64,000 nt of DNA from Posidonia oceanica (lineage: Eukaryota > Streptophyta > Magnoliopsida > Alismatales > Posidoniaceae), in NCBI GenBank assembly GCA_037176725.1, contig JAZBRS010000049.1, forward strand, positions 39,114,001 through 39,178,000, read 5' to 3'. The notes beneath the pieces were generated by a model. That model did not search any database. It saw nothing but the letters and a program-made list of their open reading frames with translations, and was not told the origin of the DNA. Below are positions 12,481-23,365 of the stretch, in pieces. Each line of letters begins with the position of its first letter. Within the stretch, counting starts at the first letter, position 1. Position numbers and translations under genes: made by a program.

Positions 12481-13201
12481 TTCCTCGCACTATTTTACGT
12501 TGTTTCCTCTTGCGTGTCGCTTGCATTGCATGGTTTTCCCCGCCGTTTTGTTTTATCGCCCGCATTTGCATATAGGGCAATGATGCTTACTGTCCGGAGT
12601 TCTCACGAGCCAGGTTTCGCCCGGTTCGGAATACGGACAGCGTTGCTGAGCGCTTAGGTTGCATGTTTACTTCCTTGCATCGTCTTTCATCACTTAGAGC
12701 ACACCTTTGAGCATTTAGACAGGCATTCATTGGCACTTAGGCATTCAAAGTCTGCATTTCCCTACATATGCGAGCGTAAGCCTAGAAAGACCGATTCTCG
12801 GGCGTGTCGGGGGTGCCTAACACCTTCCCCGCGCGTAACAGGAGTCCTTACCCTCTCTTGGCCCGCAATGACCATATTGCCCTTGTCCTAGGCACGAGTC
12901 ACATCATTTGCATTCATTTGCATCTTATTTCTTTTGCATTGCTTTGCTTTGCATTTTTTTGCTTGGTTTTGCGTGATTATTCACGCATTCCCCGGTTTTC
13001 CTCGTCTTCCGATTTAATAGACTTGGTGGCGACTGCGATTTTGTCTTATCTTCTTCTCTTCTTTCCTTTTTTCCCTCTTTTAAATGTTTTCGAGTTAGGT
13101 TTTCCTTCTCGGACATAGCCGCTTATAGTGAGCCTGATTCCGATCGGTGCACGCGAGCTTTGGCATCGTGCATGGACGATCCGAACACCGGGATTACTAC
13201 A

Positions 13202-13206
13202 TAGAG
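13202..13206. repeat. Target site duplication TAGAG, right copy
   Basis: Matches 7334-7338 exactly. Removing one copy and the solo LTR restores the phase of the surrounding frame, confirming that the LTR landed inside an existing polyprotein gene. Confidence 0.93.
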
Positions 13207-13806
13207 GAAGATCTAACACTCGAGGCACCCGCTAAACCAGATGAGCTGATCACCTTGCAGCCAGAGGATGGGTCTCGATGGTTTGTGCAGCGCATGCCAC
13301 ACTTAGGCGAGGCAGCAGACGGCAGTACCTTGATCAGCTGCCAGCCTGATGTATCCCTAGCAAGCACACCAGAGCATGCGGAGGAAGTGATAGCACAGTA
13401 GATACCAGCAGTATTAGCACCACAAGCAGCACCAGTAGCACAGCAAGTAGTAGCAGCACAACATGTACCAATAGTAGTACAACATGCACCAGCAGCAGTA
13501 CAACATGCACCTGTAGCAGCACAACATGCACAAGCAATAATACAGCAGACACCAGCAGCACAGTAGCAAGCAGTAGCACATGCAGCCTCCGCTCAGCAAA
13601 CAGCAACACAACCAGTTTCAGCACAGGCAGCAGTAGCACAGTTAGCTTCAGTACAGACAGCAGCACAAATAGCAGAATCGGCAGAGTCAAAACAAGCAGA
13701 GCCAGCCGGGGAGTTTGCCAGGACAGAGGTCGCGCGCCGAGGGTATAAAAACACTCGGGTAAGCGTGACCATCCTGAAGCGTCACCAGGACTAAGCAGCG
13801 GAACAC
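13207..13806 (+). pseudogene. Polyprotein linker, right part, with Ala/Gln-rich repeats
   Basis: Continues the linker after the solo LTR in the same frame. From 13400 to 13690 it is made of short repeated codon blocks around GTAGCAGCACAACATGCACC, encoding Ala, Val, Gln and His. In-frame stops occur at 13399 (TAG) and close to 13792 (TAA). The final stretch (GYKNTRVSV) leads into the RT region. No enzymatic domain is present. Confidence 0.65.
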
Positions 13807-14975
13807 TTGCACTCCTTCCATATCTCAGACCCCACCATTGAGAAGGAGATCCTCTCGGAACTTATTGCATATAGAGAGGAGGATGATGCAGGCAAGGATG
13901 AGGATGATGAACCATCGCCTGAGTTCCGGTCCCACGACAACGATCCAGAAGGCCCCAATCTCCATGTCGAAGAGGAGACAGAGGTTGTCAACATTGGCAC
14001 AGCAGAAGAAGTCAAAGAGGTCCGCATTAGCGTCCTTCTGTCGCCCCAGGTTAGAACAGAATTCATCGCATTCTTAAAGGAGTATGCGGATGTCTTCGCC
14101 TGGAGCTATGAGGATATGGTTGGCCTCGACATTGAGATAGTTGTGCACAACCTACCTTTGGACCCAGATGCCAGGCCAGTAAAGCAGAAGCTAAGGCGAT
14201 GGCGACCGCAGTGGCTACTCATGATCAAAGAGGAGATCATGAAGCAGCACAATGTTAACTTCCTCAAGGTCGTCCTTTATCCTAAGTGACTTGCAAACGT
14301 TGTGCCAGTGTCCGAAAAAGACGGACGAGTCTGCATATGCATCGACTATCGGGACCTGAACAAGGCAAGTCCCAAGGATGATTTTCCACTGCCGCACATT
14401 GACATCCTAGTCGATAACACTGCAAGGCACAAAATGCTCTCCTTCATGGACGGCTTCTCTGGCTATAATCAGATTAGAATGGCAGAAGGGGATATGGAGA
14501 AAACATCATTCATCACCCCTTGGGGTGTCTTCTGCTATCAAGTTACGCCATTCGAGCTGAAAAACGCTGGCGCAACCTATCAGAGGGCCATGATTGCACT
14601 TTTCCACGACCTTATGCACCAAGAAGTCGAGATATACGTGGATGATATAATTGCCAAGACCAAAGAGCCTGAGGATCACCTTGCCTGCTTAAGGAAGCTC
14701 TTTAACTGCTTGCGAAAGTATAAGCTGCGCCTTAACCCTAGTAAATGCGTATTCGGGGTATCTTCTAGCAAACTCCTGGGCTACATTGTTAGCTAGAGAG
14801 GGATTGAAGTGGACCCGATGAAAGCAAAAGTCATCGTGGACATGCCACCCCCCAAGACAGAGAAAGAAGTCCGAGGCTTGCTCGGACGTCTACAGTATAT
14901 CAGTCGATTCATTGCGCAGCTTATACCTACCTGCGAACCGATCTTTAAGCTTCTGAAAAAGAATGCATAGATCAA
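13807..14975 (+). pseudogene. Reverse transcriptase domain (decayed)
   Basis: A single frame carries an acidic lead-in and the Ty3 RT entry motif (EYADVFAWSYEDMVGLD near 14080-14130). Next come CIDYRDLNKASPKDDFPLP (about 14335-14395), FMDGFSGYNQI, PFELKNAGATYQRAM and the catalytic YVDD at 14635-14646. The usual G of PFGLKNAG is E here. In-frame stops at 14287 (TGA), 14794 (TAG) and about 14968 (TAG) inactivate it. The order PR-RT-RNH-INT marks Ty3/gypsy rather than Ty1/copia. RT copies the element RNA to DNA in the particle. Confidence 0.95.
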
Positions 14976-15481
14976 CTGAAGCGAAGAGTGTCAGGCTGCC
15001 TTTGACAAGATTAAGCAACTTCTGACCAAACCTCCTGTGTTGGTCCCTCCCACGCCGGGGAGACCTCTGCTTCTCTACCTCTCTACCACGTAGCATTCCA
15101 TTGGCGTCGTCTTGGGCCAGCATGATGAATTTGGTAGAAAGAAGCACGCAATTTATTACCTAAGCAAGAAATTTAACGATTGCAAAGCCAGGTATAGCAC
15201 AATGGAAGAAGACCTGCTTATCCCTCTTCTGGGCTGCACAGAAGCTGAGGCACTACATAATGGCGTACCCAGTCCGACTTCTATGCCAACATAACCACAT
15301 CAGGTTCCTCTTCCAAAAGCCAGTAATGATAGGCAGATGCATCAAGTGGCAGGTACTGTTGTCTCAGTACGACATCACTTTTGTCACGCAACGAGCCATG
15401 AAGGCCCAAGCCATGGCAGATCACCTTGCAGACTTTCCTTTGCCTGAATACCAGCCTCTCCAGACGCAGTTCCCAGATTAG
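14976..15481 (+). pseudogene. RT-linked RNase H (gRNH), degenerate
   Basis: Starts with the RT connection (FDKIKQLLTKPPVL), followed by LLLYLSTT, GVVLGQHDEFGRKKHAIYYLSKKF and the ARYSTMEED segment. A frameshift between about 15255 and 15290 is followed by a shifted frame with GRCIKWQVLLSQYDITFVTQ and ADHLADFP, the usual C-terminal marks of the Ty3 RNase H/tether region. It ends at a TAG (15479). The first catalytic Asp region is damaged. Tat elements carry this weakened domain next to a second RNase H. Confidence 0.8.
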
Positions 15482-15985
15482 GACATCCTTTTCGCAATTG
15501 AAGACTCTGAGGAGAACCTTGAAGACTTAGAGCATTGGCAGTTGTACTTCGATAGCACTGTCAACAAGAAGGGTCGAGGCATAGACGCAGTGCTGACCAC
15601 ACCGCAGGGGCAGATAATCCCCTTTGCAAGGAAGTTGACCTTCAAATGCACTAATAATGAAGCAGAATATGAAGCATGCATTCTGGGATTGAAGGTTGCG
15701 CTCGAGCATGAAGCGCAGAAACTGCATGTGCACAGCGATGCCATGCTGGTAATTTCCCAAGTGAATGGTTATTGGAGAACAAAGGATCTAAAGTTATTGC
15801 CATATCACGAACACCTGCTGAAGCTGATAGAACAATTTCCAAGCATCCGCTTCTCATACATGAACAGGGCAAGGAATGCATACGCAGATGCGCTAGCAAC
15901 CTTGGCGTCTTGCTCAGTATACCTGGAGACCGAGCAATGGATGTATCAGTTACATGCATGGAGCAGCCTCCGCACTGCATGAACA
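15482..15985 (+). pseudogene. Second, archaeal-type RNase H (aRNH)
   Basis: The open frame 15542-15982 contains the four acidic positions of an RNase H fold: D in YFDST (about 15547), E in TNNEAEYEA (about 15655), D in HSDAMLVISQVNG (about 15737) and D in NAYADALATLAS (about 15888). The presence of a second RNase H after the RT-linked one is a known hallmark of plant Tat/Ogre elements. This is the best-preserved domain of the copy, but the frame shifts before integrase. Confidence 0.87.
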
Positions 15986-17258
15986 TAGAGGAGGCAGACC
16001 CGGTGGAAGAGCAGCCTTGGTATTGCGACATCAAAGCCTTCCTGGAGTCCAGCAGCCACCCGCCTGGCACTTCAGCAGCAGATAGAAGAACTTTGACGCG
16101 TCTGGCGTCAAAGTACGTGTTAGGGACAGGGCAGTTATACAGAAGATCATACAGTCAGATGCTCCTGCGCTGCTTAAGCAAGCAAGAGACCGACACGATA
16201 ATGCTCCAAGTCCATGCAGGGACTTGTGCTCCGCATATAATGATGTGCTGCTAGCCAAAAAAATCATGTTGTAATGCTACTTCTGGTCAACCATGGAGGC
16301 AGACTGCTGCCAGTTTGTGCGTAGCTGCCACAACTGCCAGATCCATGTTAATCTTATGCACGCTCCCCCGCAGGAATTGCATAGCATGTCCTCGCCATGG
16401 TCCTTCTCTACCTAAGGGATTGATGTCATCGGCGCTATATACCCTGCTGCATCGAATGGTTATCGCTTCATCCTGGTAGCGATAGACTATTTCACTAAGT
16501 GGGTGGAAGCAGCCTCCTACAGGGCGGTCACAGCCGCGGTGACAGAAAGGTTTATCAGAAATAACAATGTCACCTGATATGGGGTCCCGCATGCAATCAT
16601 CTCTGACAATGACTCCAACTTTATTGCAAAGAGGATCGAGGTATACCTGCATAAGCACCGGATCAAGCATCATAAATCCTCGCCATATCGGCCACAGATG
16701 AATGGAGCAGTGGAGTCTGCCAATAAAAACATTGTGAAAATAATGAAGAAGATGGCAGAAACCCACAAAGGCTGGCACGATAAGCTCCGGTACGCGCTCT
16801 AGGCGTACAGGACATCAGTGCGAACCTCGACAAGAGCCACTCCGTACTCACTGGCGTATGGCATGGAGGCAGTGTTGCCTGTCGAAGTAGAGATCCCTTC
16901 GCTGCGAATCCTGCGAGAAGCAGAGCTGGAAGAAGTAGAATGGGTCAAGGACCGCTGCGCCCAGCTTAACCTAATTGATGAGCGCAGATTGCAAGCAATG
17001 CATAACGCTCGCTGCTACCAGAAGCGGATGGCAAGAACATACCTGAAGAAGGTGCGGCCTAGGAGCTTTCAACGAGGGGACCTTGTCTTGCGAGCCATCC
17101 ACCTGCCAGACGGTCGAGGTAAATTCGAACCCAACTAGCGTGGCCCTTTTGTGGTCAAGCAGGCATTCTCGGGCGGCGCAACAATTCTTGAGGACATGAA
17201 TCAGACTGGGCAGACAGAGCCGGTCAACGCATGCTATCTCAAGAAGTACTATCAGTAG
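15986..17258 (+). pseudogene. Integrase (H2C2-D,D,E), decayed
   Basis: The N-terminal zinc-binding region lies near 16220-16340 (QVHAG...CH-N-CQIH, out of frame in places). The core has D in GIDVIG (about 16421), D in ISDND (16605-16607) and E in NGAVESANKN (16713-16715), which gives the D-x35-E spacing. A TGA near 16575 sits where an Arg CGA codon is expected, a C-to-T change. The C-terminal part (16818-17258) has AYGMEAVLPVEVEIPSLR, GDLVLR, GPFVV and a final LKKYY. No chromodomain follows, as expected for Tat. Integrase would insert the DNA copy into the chromosome. Confidence 0.93.
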
Positions 17259-18760
17259 ACTGGCCCCTGCCTTGCAGAGCGTTCTCTCCCATCCCGTCTT
17301 TTGCATCTTCTTCTTCCTTATACATCCTTCTGCATTCCAATCATGTCCCTTGCATCCTCGCTCTTTCCGCATATATCCTTACATTTCTATCTCTTTCAGC
17401 ATATCTCAAGCAAAAATCAAAAATTCCCAGCAAAAATCATGCATTGCATCAGGCCCAATGATGAAATCGGATGTGCTTGCCTACTATGGAAGGAGTCTAC
17501 CCTGCCTCACCTGACACTACTTAGGCGACTTAGCTAGTGAGGGAGCCTCCCTTCAAGTGAGAACAGGCAAAATAACCAAACCTCTTAGGACTTGCACCTC
17601 CCGATAGTGATAAAATGCTAAGATGTGAGTAAGAATGTGAGTCATAAAAGAATATGTCTGAGCATGGGCATAAAAGAAAGGCAAATAGAAGGCGAAGGCA
17701 GAAGCAGACCCTAGAGATAGTGGCGTGTAGCATAACCCTGTCCCTCCGAACTGCTTCGGAGATGGACCACCATTTTGCACCTGGGAGCCCTAAGCCCACT
17801 TCAAAGCCCCAGCACCCATTACCTCTAAGCCAGGGATGGCAGAAGCTTGCAAAAAAAAAAAGAGAGAAAAGAACAAAAAAGGAAGAGAAAAAGAAAGCAA
17901 AAAGAAAAAGCAAGAAAAAAGAGGAGCAAAGACAAAAGTCAGCTCCAGAAAGAAAAAGAAAAAAAGCAAGCAGCGCGATCCCATCCCTTGCTTGTTTTAG
18001 AGATGAGCAAAAGTTTACACCTGGGGAATACACAAACCCTGCAAAGCCTTTAAATCTAGCAAGGCCTAGCAAGTAACTCCCCAGCTTCAATCAGGTGCCT
18101 ATTACCCCCAAGTTAGGGATAAGGGAAACCTACATGCCTATGAGGGAGCAAAGAGAAGCAAAAGAGTAGGTGTAAGTCCTTGGGAGATTGGTCTGTCCTC
18201 ACCACCCACGCACTGCAAATAACCCTTTCCTAAGCGCCACCAGCAAATTAAGAGTTTGAGTAGAGTCCAGTGAGTCAGGGACCCCTCTCTTCCTCTGCAG
18301 CAGGCGCTAAGCACTCCATATGCTGAGGGCTACAGCATATAAGCAACAGTAATGCATACATTTACAACATCTACCATAAACCATGCACATAGCCATGCAT
18401 ACCAAGCATAAACCATGCATGCATGCACAACATCAGTCATTCCTTCCTTCTATCTTCCCGCTCTGCAAAACTTGGCCCGGCGTTAAGACAGTACTTCTAT
18501 CAAGTATGCGTCGACCTTCTTAAAGTTGCACTGGTCCAGAGCTCTGACCAATCACTTGCCCCAGCAGAACTGCCTTTGCCTGAATATACTTAATATCTAC
18601 ACTCTAAATGCTAACTGCTGAACATGCTAAAATGCTAGCCTTGAATTCTGCATCTTTACCAGCCAATGGTTGCATGCTTATACCTATCTGATGATCTGCA
18701 ACTCTGATTACAGGTACCTGAGGTTTCTGCACCAGCAACCTGCACTTTCTCTTCTGCACA
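17259..18760 (+). other. Spacer between integrase and the extra ORF
   Basis: No recognisable domain. From 17847 to 17972 the + strand is almost pure purine (A/G), giving Lys/Glu-rich frames on + and Phe/Leu-rich ones on -. Several CATGCAT and CATGCATAC repeats lie at 18350-18430. This is untranslated sequence of the retrotransposon. Confidence 0.6.
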
Positions 18761-19939
18761 ATGGGTTATCCTACCCTGTTCACTCCCATGTACTGCTCAG
18801 ACACCTTGCGAGAGTGGGTTGGCAAACTCACTGAAGTCGATCGCGAGAAGCTACGCACTTGGGGTATCCCGTCCAAGCTTCTGAATGCAGCAGACGTGGA
18901 AGTAAGCCGGCATCTCCTGTGCGCTGCAGCAAGGTTCTGGAAGACAGCGCACCATGTCTTCCGCTTCGGCAGGACGGAGCTAACTCCTACACTGAAGGAG
19001 GTGCGCCGGATCTGCGGCTTCTCTAAAATAATGGGACCTCCAGGCTTTATGAGCCGCGATGGGTACACTGTGGTCCTGAGCCAGCTGACTGGGCTCTCTG
19101 CTAAAGGCTGCCAGCAAAGATTTATCTACACCAGCAGGCCTACGTCCCTGCTTCGCCTAGTGTATTTTGATGCAATTATGGAAAAGCATGCTGAACTCGG
19201 AGACGAGCTGTGGCTCCGGGGGTTCGTCACCCGCTTTCTGGGCGAACTCATCTTCACGCATGGCAGGATGACAGTTGTAATCGAGATTACTGATATTGCA
19301 CTTGCAGTGGTGACCTGACAGATCGACCTGGCACCAGTCGTCCTCGCAGAAACATACCGCGGGCTGGACCGCGTCGTGCACCGCTGCCGCCAATTCCACG
19401 GCTGCGGAGTACTAGTGCAAATCTGGCTAGCTGCACACCTAGAGATAGACTTGCTGCGCCTTCAGAGGCATGCTATTAAAACCTACTGCAACAGCGGCCA
19501 TACAAGAACCATAAAGAACGTACTAGAAGAGTACCAAAAGCTGTCTGAGCTGACGGATGATGCAGTAACTTGGCGAATCATCCCATCCGCAACAGAACCC
19601 TTCACCGTCTTCTTCGATGTTTGCGACACGCGGCTCGTGGTACTGCTAGGATTCACCGAGGGCGTGGAGTACCATCCTATCCGGGTCATGCGACAGTTTG
19701 GCTACCGGTAGGGCGCCTTTATTGATAGCACCGCGTCCAGACTCATGCAGACTTATCCTCTCAGCACAACAGCAGCCGCAGTAGAACTAGCAAACTTGAT
19801 GCGACATGGAGTAAAGTCTACAGACATGGCAGCTATGAAGGGCTCAGGATGTACTTCTGAGTATGTCACTGAGGTGCAAGGACTCTGGCCCCTCAGCGAA
19901 ATTCCTTCCGGTGTCCCCCAGTTTCCTAGCTCCTTCTAG
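18761..19939 (+). pseudogene. Extra sense ORF downstream of integrase (plant mobile domain-like)
   Basis: One frame of 393 codons runs through, interrupted only by TGA at 19316 and TAG at 19709, ending at TAG 19937. Residues about 45-85 have a pattern of the type FWKTAHHVFRFGRTEL-PT-EVRRICGF, which resembles the plant mobile domain / DUF7745-type proteins. Tat-lineage elements are known to carry such extra ORFs upstream or downstream of gag-pol. The function is unknown. It is better preserved than gag, suggesting either stronger constraint before decay or fewer hits. The domain name is my pattern-level reading and could be wrong. Confidence 0.6.
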
Positions 19940-20480
19940 GCGAAGAAGACCCGACATGACTAGGCATCTGTGCACTTGTTTGCTTGTGTAGCCCTTTTGA
20001 ATCATGCTGTATCTTTTGGCCTACCAGAGGCGTGTAACCAGAGATTTACTCAATACAAAGACGTTTCGCGCCATTTGTTTGTGTTGCATGCCTTGCCTAT
20101 TGCATATCTCTTCCTGCCAGAATGTTGCAGGAACTGCATCAAGCACTCCAGAGCATTGGCCCATGCAAGCAGCCTAAAGCAGCCCCGTAAGAAATCTAGA
20201 ACAGTTCCCTCCGCAAGCACCATGCTAGCAGCCTCAACAAGGAAGCTGCAGTAAAGCTCCCCCGCATTCAACATGCACGCAAGAACCTCTGCAGACCCAT
20301 GCACCGCCGCAACCGCCTTTGCCCAGATCGCTCTAGGCTAGCATCCCCAACTGCTCGCTTGACAAATGCGTTAGTTTTGTCTGCATTTTCTTTGCTTTTG
20401 ATACTAGGAGCGCTCCGGCTGTCCCCTGGTATCATCCCTGATATCAGGGGCATCTTTTTAACTGCTCTCTGGTATCGCTC
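19940..20480 (+). other. Spacer before the hairpin array
   Basis: Retrotransposon sequence between the extra ORF and the repeat array. No domain, RNA gene or repeat is apparent. Confidence 0.5.
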
Positions 20481-22640
20481 TCTCTCTTTCTTTTCCTGCT
20501 TGTTTCCTCGGGCGAAGACAAGCCTTTTTTCCTTTCTTACTTACTTCCTCGGATGAGGACAAGCCTTTTTTCTTTTCGCGTGACTCCGCTTCGTGCGGAC
20601 GGAGTCCCGCTCGCTTGCTTCCTCAGGCGAGAACAAACCTCTTTCTTCTTCCTTTCCTGCTTGTCCTCGAGAGAGGACAAGCCTTTTTCCTTTTCTTGCT
20701 TGCTTCCTCAGGCGAGGACAAGCTCTTCTTAGACCCCGTATGCTCGGAATCCTGCCCTGTATCCTTGTGCGAGGATCAGTCCTTGCGTGACTTCGCTCCA
20801 TGCGGACGATGCCCACACTTGCCCGCCTCCTTTCTTTTCCTGCTTGTCCTCGGGCGGGGACAAGCCTTTTTCCTTTCTTGCTTCATTCCTCGGGCGAGGA
20901 CAAGCTTTTTTCATTTCGCGTGACTCCGCTCCGTGCGGACGGAGTCCCGCTCGCTTGCTTCCTCGAGCGAGAAGAAGCTTCTTTCTTCTGCCCCTCCTAC
21001 TTGTTTCCTCGGGCGAGGATAAGTCTTTTTTTCCTTTTTACTTGTTTCCTCGATCGAGGACAAACCCTGTTTGGCTCTGTGCGGACAGAACCCCTATCTG
21101 TTTCCTCGTGCGAGTATCAGACCCGCTTGCTTCCTCGGGCAAGGACAAGTCTTGCGTAGCTCCACGCGGATGGAGTTTCCCTATTCCTTGGGCGAGGATC
21201 AGGCCCGCTTATTCTTCGGCCAAGGATAAGCATATGCACGCCCTACTTGCTTCCTCGGGCGAGGACAAGCTCTTCTCGGACCCCGTATGCTCGGAGTCCT
21301 ACCCTATATCCTCGTGTGAGGTCAGCCCTTGCGTGGCTTCGTTCCGTGCGGACGATCCCCACGCTTGCCCTCCTCCTTTCTTTTCCTACTTGTTCTCGGG
21401 CGAGGACAAGCCTTTTTCCTTTCTTGCATCCTTCCTCGGGCGAGAACAAGCCTCTTTCTTCTTTCCCTCCTGCTTGTTTCCTCGGGCGAGAAGAAGCCTT
21501 TTTTCTTTTCTTGCTTCCTTCCTCGAGCGAGGACAAGCTCTTCTCGGACCCCGTATGCTCAGAGTCCTGCCCTATATCCTCGTGCGAGGATCAACCCTTG
21601 CGTGGCTTCGCTCCATGCGAACGATGCCCATGCTTCCCCGCCTCCTTTCTTTTCCTACTTGTCCTTGGCGAGAACAAGCCTTTTTCTTTTCTTACTTGCT
21701 TCCTCGGGCGAGGACAAGCCTTTTTCCTTTTCACGTAACTCCGTTACGTGCGGACGGAGTCCCGCTCGCTTGCTTCCTCGGGCGAGGACAAGCCTCTTTC
21801 TTCTTCCCTTCCTGCTTACTTCCTCCGGCGAGGACAAGTCTTTTTTTCCTTTTTACCTTACTTCCTCGCGCGAGGACAAGCCCCCTGCGACTTCGCTCCG
21901 TGCGGACGAAGTCCCTCCTGCTTACTCGGGCGAGGATTAGGCCCGCTTGTTTTCCTGGCTGGGGACGAGACCCCCCAGGTGACTTCGTTCCGTGCAGACG
22001 AAGTCCCCTGTCTGTCCCCTTCGGCGAGGATCAGACTACTGCTTACTTCCTCGGGCGAGGACAAGCCTCCCTTTGGATTCCGCGGAATCCCCCACTAGCT
22101 TCCTCGGGCGAGGACAAGCCTTTGCCGCCTCCGTCCGCACGGAGGCCGCGCTTGCTTCCTCGGGCGAGGACAAGGTCTTCTCGAACCCCATATGCTCGGA
22201 GTCCTGCCCTGTATCCATGTGCGATGATCAGCCCTTGCGTGGCTTCGCTCCATACGGACGATGCCCTCCCCCTTTCTTTTCCTACTTGCTTCCTCGGACG
22301 AGGACAAGCCTTTTTCCTTTTCGCGTGACTCCGCTCCGTGCGGATGGAGTCTCACTCGCTTGCTTTCTCGAGCGAGGACAAGCCTCTTTCTTCTTCCCTT
22401 CCTGCTTGCTTCCTCGGGCGAGGACAAGTCTTCTTTCTTTTCTTGCTTATTTCCTCGGGCGAGGACATGCTCTTCTCGGACCCCGTATGCTTGGAGTCCT
22501 ACCCTGTATCCTCGTGCGAGGATCAGTCCTTGAGCGGCTTCGCCCCGTACAGACGATGCCCACGCTTGCCTGCCCCCTTTCTCTTTCTTGCTTGTTTCCT
22601 CGGATGAGGACAAGCTGCTTCTGTTTCCCCTGCGGGCTAG
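20480..22640 (+). repeat. Tandem hairpin array in the 3' untranslated region
   Basis: A ~2.1-kb array built from two inverted-repeat motifs. The main one pairs CTTG.TTCCTCG with CGAGGACAAG around a GG centre; I count about 30 copies. The second pairs ACTCCG with CGGAGT around CTCCGTGCGGA-like loops. Variants keep pairing: ACTTCG/CGAAGT (about 21891 and 21981), GCCTCCG/CGGAGGC (about 22128) and GGATTCCG/CGGAATCC (about 22072). A CCCCGTATGCTCGGA segment recurs at about 20732, 21280, 21546, 22182 and 22478, so units are shuffled rather than strictly periodic. The long open frames here (up to 513 codons at 20787-22328) are by-products. Tandem repeats in this position are known in Ogre elements. 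Confidence 0.93.
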
Positions 22641-23064
22641 CAGTCCTAACTACTCAGTCGACAGCCGTCCAATTGTCTACCCCTTTTGCTTGTTGGGCTA
22701 GCAGCCCTAACTGCTCGAATGCCATGCCTGTCAGTCTTGTCAGGCATTTCTTTTGGGAGCTTGGACTAATCCCTGAACTCATACATTACACTGCAGCTTT
22801 CTTTGCATCCCTTCAGCATCAGCACCGCATTCTTTTACTAACAGCATTGCATGATAAATAGCTGCATCGGCATGCATTACATCTGCACTAGCACGCATTG
22901 TATTAGCATCAGCATTCACATCTGCATTGTGGCACTGAGTCATGCTTTCCGGTGCATCCACCGGGCGAATGACTCGCGCCTACAGTTATTTTGTACTTCT
23001 GTCGGCGTCAGGTAGGGTGTCTTGTCTACTCTAAGCAGCGGTCTCGCTACGCTTAAACTCGCTC
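22641..23064 (+). other. Spacer between the array and the polypurine tract
   Basis: Unique sequence containing two copies of GGGCTAGCAG.CCTAACT (about 22634 and 22694) and a run of GCATCAGCAT-like words near 22810-22930. No coding feature is seen. Confidence 0.5.
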
Positions 23065-23077
23065 AGGGAGGAGTATC
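23065..23077 (+). other. Polypurine tract of the retrotransposon
   Basis: AGGGAGGAG followed by TATC lies immediately before the TG of the 3' LTR. This is the expected RNase H-resistant primer for plus-strand synthesis. Confidence 0.75.
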
Positions 23078-23278
23078 TGTAGACACCCCATTCTGACAGC
23101 CTGGAAGTTGGCTGTTTTCTCTTGCAGGCTCGTGTGAACTCTGGAATGGTACTCCTTTTCCTAGCCCCTTTTCTAACCCATTTCCAAGCCTAAAACCTTA
23201 ACCCAAGCCCTTTTGCACATTTTCAAGCCTTCCTAAGCCTAAGCCCAAGTCCATTTGCAGCTTTTGCCAACTAAGCGT

Positions 23279-23365
23279 GTTGTACGCTGGAATAGGCAGC
23301 ATCCAACGTTGGACGCGTCCTGTGCTAGCGTCCAACGTTGGACGCCTCCTGCTCCAACGTCCAAT
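23279..23365. repeat. LTR hairpin triplet (3' LTR head)
   Basis: Three adjoining 29-bp units: 23279-23307 (GTTGTACGC/GCATCCAAC), 23308-23336 (perfect GTTGGACGC/GCGTCCAAC) and 23337-23365 (GTTGGACGC/ACGTCCAAT). A triplet is found at the matching place in the LTR at 61807 (62036-62122), so the three-unit form is an ancestral feature. Confidence 0.92.

Larger units (their letters stand above)
7339..13201 (+). mobile_element. Solo LTR (5863 bp) of a second Tat/Ogre-type family
   Basis: It starts TGTTGACACCCC, like the outer LTR start TGTAGACACCCC, and ends GGATTACTACA, identical to the outer LTR end. It is flanked by TAGAG on both sides. No PBS, coding domain or second LTR is present, so this is a solo LTR left by LTR-LTR recombination. 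Its 5.9-kb length exceeds the 3.4-kb outer LTR. Blocks in order: C-rich head (7339-7740); three GATTATCG-type short repeats (7748-7815); pyrimidine-rich tract; A-rich tract (8010-8790); GC-rich segment (8990-10445); diverged TTTTGCAT-type repeats (10480-11330); ~30-bp tandem array (11600-12480); U5-like end (12505-13201). The open frames inside are compositional. Confidence 0.93.

Noticed and set aside
11506..12657. Overlapping Phe/Cys/Arg-rich open frames
   Set aside because: They follow the 30-bp tandem array in every frame. The period gives repeated peptides without protein character.
17847..18053. Lys/Glu-rich frame, possible nuclear protein
   Set aside because: It lies on an almost pure purine tract in the retrotransposon spacer. 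Composition alone explains it.
20787..22328. Open frame of 513 codons in the hairpin array
   Set aside because: All three + frames stay open over long distances because the repeat words lack stops. The translation is a low-complexity repetition of the DNA unit with no start context, so it is not a protein gene.
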